DNA from: Actinomycetota bacterium
Lineage (GTDB): Bacteria > Actinomycetota > Actinomycetes > S36-B12 > UBA5976
NCBI GenBank assembly: GCA_017853815.1
Contig: JAFMIT010000096.1
Span: 1-6,139 of the forward strand
Reading direction: 5' to 3'
DNA: 6,139 bases
Shown here piece by piece: positions 1 through 5,138 of this stretch. A program made the translations under genes and the position numbers. A model generated the notes under the pieces. It searched no databases, was not told the DNA's origin, and saw only the letters and a list, made by a program, of their open reading frames with translations. Within the stretch, counting starts at the first letter, position 1. The number at the start of each line of letters is the position of its first letter.

Positions 1-431
1 TTGGGCTGGGGGTGCTGATCCTGCTGGGGGCCTCGCTGTCGTGGTCGCTCGGTTCGTTTATCTCGAAGCGTCTGACCTTGCCGAAGGATCCGTTCGTCTT
101 GACGATGTACGAGATGGTGTTCGGGGCTCTGGGCTGCCTGTTGATCGGTCAGGTCGTGGGCGAGGGCTTTGACTTAAGCGCCATCACTCCGCGCTCGTGG
201 TTGGCGATTCTCTATCTCGTCGCCTTCGGGTCGCTCGTGGCCTACTCCGCGTACGTCTGGCTGCTTGGGCATGCACCGATTTCGTTGGTCGCGACCTATG
301 CCTATGTCAATCCTGTGGTCGCGGTGGCGATTGGTGTGCTCTTCTTTAATGAACAGCTCACCGCAGGGATGTGGCTCGGCGCGGGAATCGTGCTCGCTGG
401 GGTTGCGCTGTCGGTGTCTGCCGAGCGCTGA
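1..431 (+). CDS. EamA-family (DMT superfamily) membrane transporter, 5' truncated
   Basis: This is the C-terminal part of a drug/metabolite-type permease in the inner membrane. The reading frame is open from base 3 to the TGA at 429-431, giving about 143 residues, so the true start lies outside the window; the GTG at 12 is internal. The visible part is almost wholly hydrophobic, with about five membrane segments: LILLGASLSWSLGSFI, MVFGALGCLLIG, WLAILYLVAFGSLVAYSAYVWLL, ATYAYVNPVVAVAIGVLFF and WLGAGIVLAGVALSV. The run ATYAYVNPVVAVAIG followed by a short FNEQLT turn is typical of the second EamA repeat, and is close to YedA/PecM-like members as I remember them. Full-length family members have about 290-300 residues, so roughly half is missing. 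The substrate cannot be predicted; amino-acid or metabolite efflux is common in the family. The stop codon forms the first three bases of the downstream 22-bp repeat array, leaving no ordinary intergenic gap. Confidence 0.9.
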   Translation, partial: GLGVLILLGASLSWSLGSFISKRLTLPKDPFVLTMYEMVFGALGCLLIGQVVGEGFDLSAITPRSWLAILYLVAFGSLVAYSAYVWLLGHAPISLVATYAYVNPVVAVAIGVLFFNEQLTAGMWLGAGIVLAGVALSVSAER

Positions 432-516
432 ACTCGTACCACCGGTGTTCTGAACTCGTACCACCGGTGTTCTGAACTCGTACCACGGGTGTTCTGGGCT
501 CGTACCACGGGAGGGA
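429..516 (+). repeat. Tandem array of four 22-bp units (array 1)
   Basis: Four head-to-tail 22-bp units lie at 429-450, 451-472, 473-494 and 495-516. Units 1 and 2 are identical and unit 3 differs by one base (CACCGGTG becomes CACGGGTG). Unit 4 keeps only the first two thirds. The core CGTACCAC occurs at 435-442, 457-464, 479-486 and 501-508, exactly 22 bp apart. The core GTGTTCTG occurs at 445-452, 467-474 and 489-496. The first unit supplies the TGA stop of the EamA gene, and the last ends 24 bp before the ABC start codon. A related array in the opposite orientation lies at 4195-4282. The units do not encode a plausible protein and have no unique spacers, so this is not a CRISPR array. Its role is unknown. 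Confidence 0.93.
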
Positions 517-534
517 CTACCCTCGCGCGGGAGG
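511..534 (+). promoter_or_regulatory. ABC operon leader: possible -10 box, small hairpin and ribosome binding site
   Basis: A strong Shine-Dalgarno sequence, GGGAGG at 529-534, sits six bases before the ATG at 541 and fixes that start. Just upstream, GAGGG (511-515) and CCCTC (520-524) can form a five-pair stem with the loop ACTA. CCTC at 521-524 could instead pair with GAGG of the ribosome binding site (531-534). TACCCT at 518-523 also fits a TANNNT -10 box, but no convincing -35 element is seen. The ribosome binding site is well supported; the promoter and the hairpin are only possible. Confidence 0.5.
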
Positions 535-540
535 TTTTGA

Positions 541-2268
541 ATGCTGACTCGGCTGTTGCGGACGTACACCCGCCCCTACATGGGCACCATCATCGTCGTC
601 CTCGCCATCACCATCTTCCAGACTTGGATCAACCTCCAGCTACCGAGCCTGAATGCAGACCTCATCAATCAGGGTGTGGCTCTCGGCGACTCAGAATATG
701 TCTTCCAAGTCGGTAGTCAGATGCTTGCCCTCAGCGTTGTGCTTGTTGCGGTCAGCGTTGTCGCGGTCTATCTCGCGAGCAAGGTCGCCATGTCGATTGC
801 CCGCGATATGCGCAACGACGTTTTCGACAAAGTCCTCAGGCTCAGTCCCTATGAGATGGACCTGTTCGGCACACCATCGCTCATCACCCGCAACACCAAC
901 GACGTTCAGCAGGTCCAACTCCTGCTCACAGTCGGTCTCACGATGCTCGCATCGGCACCGATCACCGTCATTGGCGGTGTCATCATGGCGATTCACCACA
1001 ACGCGAAACTGAGCATCTTGATTGCGGTAGCCGTTCCACTCATGGCCGGCGTCATCGGCGTCGTCATGACCAAAGCCGTTCCGGAGTTTCGAAAAGTCCA
1101 AAAGCGCATTGACCGCATCAACGGTGTGTTCCGCGAACAGATCACCGGTATGCGCGTCATTCGCGCTTTCGTCCGCGACGATTTTGAGAAGAACCGATTT
1201 GCCCAAGCCAACGCGAGTCTGATGATGACGCAGCTGGGCATCAACCGACTCTTTGCGTTCGCGATGCCAGGGTTGATTTTGATTCTCAATCTTGCGTCCG
1301 TCGGCGTCGTGTGGTTCGGTGGTCATCTCGTCGACAACAACGAAATGCAAATCGGCGATCTCACAGCGTTCATCAGCTACCTCATGCAGATTCTTGGCAG
1401 CGTCATGATGGCGACGATGATGCTGATTCTGATTCCGCGCGCGGCTGCATCTGCTGAACGCATCAACGAAGTTCTCGACCACGAACTCGTGATTCATGAT
1501 CCTGAAGATCCGCAGCCACAGGGACCTGTCGGCCGCGTGCGCTTCGACAACGTCACGTACTTTTATCCTGGCGCTGAAGTTGCGGTGCTGCGCAATCTGT
1601 CATTCCAACTTGTCCCAGGCCAGCTCACTGCCGTCGTCGGTTCAACAGGTTCTGGCAAGACAACACTTGTCAATCTGCTGATGCGGTTCGTCGATGCAAC
1701 CGAAGGCACTGTCTACATCAACGAAACAGATGTAAAGCAACAAAACGTGGACGACGTGTGGGGTGCGGTAGGACTTGTGCCGCAGCGGCCGTACTTGTTC
1801 CAAGGAACTGTTCGCGAGACGATTCAGTTCGGTCGTGACATCAGCGACGAAGACATTTGGGCGGCACTCGAAATCGCGCAGGCCGCTGACTTCATTCGCG
1901 AATTGCCAGAAGGCCTCGATGCGCATGTAGCCCAGGGTGGCAGCAACTTTTCCGGCGGTCAGCGTCAACGCCTCGCGATCGCTCGCGCTATCGCACGCAA
2001 GACCAGCATCTACGTTTTTGATGACAGCTTCAGTGCGCTCGACGCATCGACTGACGCTCGCTTGCGCAGTGCACTGATCGCTCACACGCGCGAAGCCACC
2101 GTGCTCCTCGTCGCCCAACGCATCAGCAGCGTCATCAACGCTGAGCGCATCATCGTTCTCGACGACGGGCACATTGTTGGAATGGGCACCCATCATGAGT
2201 TGCTGCAGACGTGTGCGACGTACCAAGAAATTGTCGCTTCGCAGCAGACCGCGGAGGCCTTGTCATGA
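541..2268 (+). CDS. ABC exporter half-transporter, degenerate-site subunit of a heterodimer
   Basis: This 575-residue protein has a type IV (exporter) membrane domain fused to an ATPase domain. Six membrane segments lie near residues 13-34, 57-80, 130-151, 157-177, 241-262 and 275-299. The ATPase domain starts near 331. It has Walker A GSTGSGKT (367-374), Q-loop Q415, signature FSGGQ (470-474), Walker B IYVFDD (490-495) and D-loop SALD (498-501). The catalytic position after Walker B is Asp495 instead of Glu, and the switch position is Gln526 (AQRIS) instead of His. These two changes mark the degenerate-site subunit of exporters such as TM287/288, BmrCD and LmrCD. From memory it also resembles mycobacterial Rv1273c. 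The start is fixed by GGGAGG six bases upstream. The stop overlaps the partner gene in ATGA, so the two are probably translationally coupled. The substrate is unknown; multidrug or lipid transport is inferred from the family only. Confidence 0.93.
   Translation: MLTRLLRTYTRPYMGTIIVVLAITIFQTWINLQLPSLNADLINQGVALGDSEYVFQVGSQMLALSVVLVAVSVVAVYLASKVAMSIARDMRNDVFDKVLRLSPYEMDLFGTPSLITRNTNDVQQVQLLLTVGLTMLASAPITVIGGVIMAIHHNAKLSILIAVAVPLMAGVIGVVMTKAVPEFRKVQKRIDRINGVFREQITGMRVIRAFVRDDFEKNRFAQANASLMMTQLGINRLFAFAMPGLILILNLASVGVVWFGGHLVDNNEMQIGDLTAFISYLMQILGSVMMATMMLILIPRAAASAERINEVLDHELVIHDPEDPQPQGPVGRVRFDNVTYFYPGAEVAVLRNLSFQLVPGQLTAVVGSTGSGKTTLVNLLMRFVDATEGTVYINETDVKQQNVDDVWGAVGLVPQRPYLFQGTVRETIQFGRDISDEDIWAALEIAQAADFIRELPEGLDAHVAQGGSNFSGGQRQRLAIARAIARKTSIYVFDDSFSALDASTDARLRSALIAHTREATVLLVAQRISSVINAERIIVLDDGHIVGMGTHHELLQTCATYQEIVASQQTAEALS
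2253..2268 (+). promoter_or_regulatory. Internal ribosome binding site and ATGA start/stop overlap between the ABC genes
   Basis: GGAGG at 2253-2257 lies seven bases before the ATG at 2265. That ATG shares ATGA with the TGA stop (2266-2268) of the upstream subunit. This decides the start of the second ABC gene against an in-frame GTG at 2211, which would give a 58-base overlap and an 18-residue extension. The arrangement indicates one transcript and coupled translation of two subunits needed in equal amounts. Confidence 0.85.
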
Positions 2269-4196
2269 GCATGATGGGACGTCCTGGCGGTCCGTTCGGC
2301 CGCCCGATGGGGCCAGGCGGCGGCAAGCCCGCCAATGCCAAGAGCACACTCCGCCGTCTTCTCGGCCGCTTGGGTAATCAGAAACTCGTGCTCTTCGGAG
2401 TCTTCCTCGCGACCTCGCTGGCAGTGACTTTCTCTGTGCTCGGACCGCGCGCGCTTGGCCAAGCCACCAACCTCGTTTTTGATGGTCTGATTTCGAAACA
2501 ACTTCCCAAAGGCGTGAGCAAGGCTGACATCATCGCGCAGCTGCGGGCCTCGGGTCGCGATCAGTTTGCAGACATGCTCGAGGGTATGAACATCGTGCCT
2601 GGTGCCGGTGTGGATTTTGATGCGGTGCTCAAGGTTGCGCTGCTCGTGATTGGTCTCTACGTGCTCTCGGCGTTTTTCCAATGGCTGCAGGGTTACGTGA
2701 TGTCTGGAATCGCTCAGCGCACCATCGCTGAGTTGCGCCGCGACGTTCAACACAAACTTGGGCGCGTACCGCTGAAGTACATCGATGGGCAATCGCGCGG
2801 CGATCTGTTGAGTCGCGTCACTAACGACATCGACAACATCGGCACGACTCTGCAACAGGGCTTGAGCCAGTTGTTGAGCTCGGTGCTTCAGGTCATCGGC
2901 GGTCTGACGATGATGTTCTTGATTTCGCCACTGCTCGCCATCATCTCGCTCGTCGTCATTCCCGCTTCTGTTGGTGCGGCCGCGGCGATTGGCAAGAAGT
3001 CGCAGGTGCAATTCGCCGCACAGTGGAAGCACACCGGCGAACTCAATGGCCAAGTCGAAGAGACGCACACTGGCCACTCGCTTGTGCTCGCTTTCGGTCA
3101 ACGCGAAAGTTCGCTGAAGAAGTTCAATGAGTCGAACAATGCGCTGTACGAAGCGTCGTTCAAAGCGTCGTTCCTCAGTGGACTCATCCCACCAGTCATG
3201 GGCATTCTCGCCAATATCAACTACGTCAGCATCGCTGTTATCGGTGCGCTACGGGTGACGTCGGGACAAATGACTCTCGGCGACGTGCAGGCGTTTATTC
3301 AGTACTCGCGTCAGTTCACCATGCCTCTGTCGGGCATCGCAGCACAGATGAATCAGTTGCAATCTGGCTTGGCTTCGGCTGAACGCGTGTTCGAAGTGCT
3401 CGACGCGGAAGAAGAAGAGCCACAGCCACGCGGTTCGATGGCGACGATTGCTGAGCCACGCGGCCGCGTCGTGTTCGATGATGTGGCTTTCCGCTACGTG
3501 CCCGAGACCCCGCTGATTCACGACTTCACTTTGACGGTTGAACCTGGTCAGACAGTGGCGATTGTCGGACCGACTGGTGCTGGCAAGACCACCATCGTCA
3601 ATCTGCTCATGCGTTTCTACGAGATTGATAGCGGTCGGATTTTTATCGACGGTGTCGACACTTTCGACATCGCTCGCGAGGACTTGCGCAGCATGTTCGG
3701 CATGGTGCTGCAGGACACGTGGCTTTTCGGTGGCACCATCCGCGAGAACATCGCCTACGGTCGCGACAACGTGACGGAAGAAGAGATTTACCAAGCCGCC
3801 CGCGATGCACATGCTGACAGGTTTATTCGCACCCTGCCTGACGGTTACGACACCGTCATCGAAGACGATGCCGCGAACATCTCTGTTGGCGAGCGGCAGC
3901 TGCTCACCATTGCCCGCGCTTTCCTCGCTGACCCAACCATTCTGATTCTCGACGAAGCCACGAGCAGCGTGGACACCCGCACAGAATTGCTGATCCAGCA
4001 GGCAATGCACACCTTGCGTCAGGGCCGAACCGGTTTCATCATCGCGCACCGCCTGAGCACCATCCGTGATGCCGACATCATTGTCGTCATGAAAGACGGT
4101 GGCATTGTTGAGGTGGGCAGCCACGACGTCCTGATTAAGCGCAATGGCCACTACCGCGAGCTCTACCAGTCACAGTTCGAACTCCCCCTCGACTAG
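2265..4196 (+). CDS. ABC exporter half-transporter, catalytic-site subunit of a heterodimer
   Basis: This 643-residue protein is the partner of the preceding subunit. A Gly/Pro-rich N-terminal tail (about residues 1-22) precedes six membrane segments near 41-60, 121-145, 199-220, 223-243, 303-329 and 338-360. Between segments 1 and 2 is an unusually long loop of about 60 residues (61-120), predicted to be extracytoplasmic. The ATPase domain begins near 400, with Walker A GPTGAGKT (435-442), Q-loop Q483, Walker B ILILDE (559-564, catalytic Glu564) and switch His595 (AHRLS). Its signature is ISVGE (539-543) rather than LSGGQ. The catalytic residues are intact, so the competent ATP site should combine its Walker motifs with the FSGGQ of the first subunit. 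From memory it resembles mycobacterial Rv1272c and related actinobacterial exporters, many of which carry a similar S-x-G-E signature. Its TAG stop lies inside the second 22-bp array. The substrate is unknown. Confidence 0.93.
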   Translation: MSMMGRPGGPFGRPMGPGGGKPANAKSTLRRLLGRLGNQKLVLFGVFLATSLAVTFSVLGPRALGQATNLVFDGLISKQLPKGVSKADIIAQLRASGRDQFADMLEGMNIVPGAGVDFDAVLKVALLVIGLYVLSAFFQWLQGYVMSGIAQRTIAELRRDVQHKLGRVPLKYIDGQSRGDLLSRVTNDIDNIGTTLQQGLSQLLSSVLQVIGGLTMMFLISPLLAIISLVVIPASVGAAAAIGKKSQVQFAAQWKHTGELNGQVEETHTGHSLVLAFGQRESSLKKFNESNNALYEASFKASFLSGLIPPVMGILANINYVSIAVIGALRVTSGQMTLGDVQAFIQYSRQFTMPLSGIAAQMNQLQSGLASAERVFEVLDAEEEEPQPRGSMATIAEPRGRVVFDDVAFRYVPETPLIHDFTLTVEPGQTVAIVGPTGAGKTTIVNLLMRFYEIDSGRIFIDGVDTFDIAREDLRSMFGMVLQDTWLFGGTIRENIAYGRDNVTEEEIYQAARDAHADRFIRTLPDGYDTVIEDDAANISVGERQLLTIARAFLADPTILILDEATSSVDTRTELLIQQAMHTLRQGRTGFIIAHRLSTIRDADIIVVMKDGGIVEVGSHDVLIKRNGHYRELYQSQFELPLD

Positions 4197-4282
4197 TGGT
4201 ACGTCCCCAGAACACAAGTGGTACGTCCCCAGAACACAAGTGGTACGTGAGAACGGCGCCTCTGGTACGTCTCCGCGGCGCA
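4195..4282 (-). repeat. Tandem array of four 22-bp units (array 2), inverted relative to array 1
   Basis: Units lie at 4195-4216, 4217-4238, 4239-4260 and 4261-4282. Units 1 and 2 are identical. Units 3 and 4 have decayed but keep TGGTACGT. That octamer recurs at 4197-4204, 4219-4226, 4241-4248 and 4263-4270, exactly 22 bp apart. CAGAACAC occurs at 4208-4215 and 4230-4237. Read on the minus strand, a unit is GTGTTCTG-GGGA-CGTACCAC-TT. Array 1 on the plus strand is GTGTTCTG-AACT-CGTACCAC-CG, so 16 of 22 positions match. The array starts within the TAG stop of the ABC gene and ends 27 bp before the lipoprotein start. No T-tract follows it, so it is not a standard intrinsic terminator. Confidence 0.92.
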
Positions 4283-4297
4283 CAACCGTTCACGCAC

Positions 4298-4303
4298 TAG
4301 TCT
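4298..4303 (+). promoter_or_regulatory. Probable -10 box for leaderless transcription of the lipoprotein gene
   Basis: TAGTCT fits the TANNNT -10 consensus and ends six bases before the ATG at 4310. Transcription would then begin at or within a base of the start codon. No Shine-Dalgarno sequence precedes this ATG, which fits a leaderless mRNA. The box overlaps an ACTAGT palindrome at 4296-4301. No clear -35 element is visible. Confidence 0.55.
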
Positions 4304-4309
4304 CAACAC

Positions 4310-5113
4310 ATGATTCGTCGCGGCATCGCTCTTGTGGTTGTTCCTCTTCTCCTGAGCGCCTGTTCTTATAACGTCAAGCTGCCAACAGACGGTCTCGTCG
4401 ACAGCACCACGCCTGCACCGACAACAACGCAGAGCGAACTACCAAGCGATGCATTGCAGGTTTCGATTGTCCAAACCAACAACTCGTACACCAAGACCAA
4501 GTACTGGTCTGTGATTGCGTACCCAGAGTTCTCAATCGTCAGCGGACCCGACGCTGCCCAAGCTATCGTCACCGACATCAGCGATCGCGTCGTGCAGATC
4601 ACGGACGGCTTTGTTGCCCAAGCAAAAAACTGCTACGACCCGGCCTTCGAGAACTCATCCCTCAACATCACCGCTCGGCCTGATTACGTCAGTCAACATC
4701 TCTATGTCGTACAACTCGAAATTGCCCAGTTCTTCTGCGGCGCTGCACACGGAGACGACTTTTTTGAAACCCATGCGTTTGATGTCGCGACAGGCGACCG
4801 CCTCGACCTAGGCGAGCAGTTAGCGCCTCAAGCTTCAGGAGCTTTCGAAAAGATTCTGGCCGACCAACTCACCATGGATTACCCCGACTCCACACTCGCG
4901 CAGACTCTCCTAAAGAACGATGGCTGGAGTCTTCTCGAGGGTGCTGCCTGGTGGCCGGCAGCGGATGGACTACATGTCCTGATCCAGGGCACGCCTGCCT
5001 CTTACATGGACGGGACTAGTTGCGAACTAGTCGTTGCATGGGCCGACCTCAAAGGCAAAATCAGCGCGCGCTCGGTTATCGGAGAAGTTTTCGCTCGCGA
5101 AATCGGCATCTAG
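4310..5113 (+). CDS. Lipoprotein with a DUF3298/RsiV-like domain
   Basis: The product is a 267-residue predicted lipoprotein. The N-terminus has two arginines, a hydrophobic core and the lipobox LSAC, with Cys18 as the lipidation site, so the mature protein should be anchored on the outer face of the cytoplasmic membrane. A Ser/Thr/Pro-rich linker (about 31-47) follows. Residues 60-150 resemble a DUF4163-type region (TKYWSVIAYPEF). The stretch CGAAHGDDFFETHAFDVATG (143-162), then DRLDLGEQL and, near the end, DGLHVLIQG and WADLKGK, follows the layout of DUF3298. That domain occurs in the anti-sigma factor RsiV and in the deacetylase PdaC. Unlike RsiV, there is no cytoplasmic anti-sigma part and no neighbouring sigma gene. 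Three other cysteines (108, 143, 238) could form a disulfide. The function is unknown; the domain call rests on pattern recall, not a search. Transcription looks leaderless and independent of the ABC operon. Confidence 0.82.
   Translation: MIRRGIALVVVPLLLSACSYNVKLPTDGLVDSTTPAPTTTQSELPSDALQVSIVQTNNSYTKTKYWSVIAYPEFSIVSGPDAAQAIVTDISDRVVQITDGFVAQAKNCYDPAFENSSLNITARPDYVSQHLYVVQLEIAQFFCGAAHGDDFFETHAFDVATGDRLDLGEQLAPQASGAFEKILADQLTMDYPDSTLAQTLLKNDGWSLLEGAAWWPAADGLHVLIQGTPASYMDGTSCELVVAWADLKGKISARSVIGEVFAREIGI
5014..5032. repeat. Perfect 8-bp inverted repeat inside the lipoprotein gene
   Basis: GACTAGTT (5014-5021) and AACTAGTC (5025-5032) are perfect reverse complements separated by GCG. Each arm contains the palindrome ACTAGT. 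The element lies in the coding sequence for the region around Cys238 and about 107 bp before the aminotransferase start. It could form a small hairpin or be a binding site, or it may be chance. Confidence 0.6.
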
Positions 5114-5126
5114 TTCGCTGCGCTCG

Positions 5127-5132
5127 TAGAGT
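5127..5132 (+). promoter_or_regulatory. Probable -10 box for leaderless transcription of the aminotransferase gene
   Basis: TAGAGT fits TANNNT and ends six bases before the GTG at 5139, the same geometry as at the lipoprotein gene. No Shine-Dalgarno sequence is present in the 25-base gap after the lipoprotein stop. The TAG of this box is also an in-frame stop, so the aminotransferase cannot start further upstream. Confidence 0.5.
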
Positions 5133-5138
5133 TCCGCC

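Noticed and set aside
429..500. LexA or similar SOS box, suggested by GAAC and GTTC in the repeat
   Set aside because: The actinobacterial LexA box has GAAC and GTTC four bases apart. Here the spacing is 13 or they meet as GTTCTGAAC, so it does not fit.
429..516. A CRISPR array, suggested by regular direct repeats
   Set aside because: The units are contiguous at 22 bp with no unique spacers, and no cas genes are present.
174..569. Minus-strand open frames across array 1 that encode short repetitive peptides
   Set aside because: The peptides are translations of the 22-bp repeat and of the antisense of the EamA gene. There is no start signal and no protein-like composition.
691..1497. Long minus-strand open frames opposite the ABC genes (also 2193-3101 and 3249-4151)
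   Set aside because: The translations are rich in His, Arg, Asp and Asn with no domains, as expected for antisense of GC-biased codons. The sense strand carries complete ABC motifs.
2211..2264. GTG at 2211 as the start of the second ABC gene
   Set aside because: It would overlap the first gene by 58 bases. The ATG at 2265 has GGAGG seven bases upstream and a classic ATGA overlap.
4256..4281. Intrinsic terminator after the ABC operon (GCGCC 4256-4260 with GGCGC 4277-4281)
   Set aside because: The stem has only five pairs around a 16-base loop, and no T-rich tract follows.
429..4282. The ABC operon as a transposon with the arrays as terminal inverted repeats
   Set aside because: There is no transposase, no target-site duplication, and the two arrays match at only 16 of 22 positions per unit. 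Mobilisation cannot be supported from this window.
4144..4371. A plus-strand 75-residue open frame across array 2
   Set aside because: It starts inside the ABC gene, is mostly repeat sequence and runs out of frame into the lipoprotein gene. Its similarity to the array 1 peptides only reflects the shared repeat.
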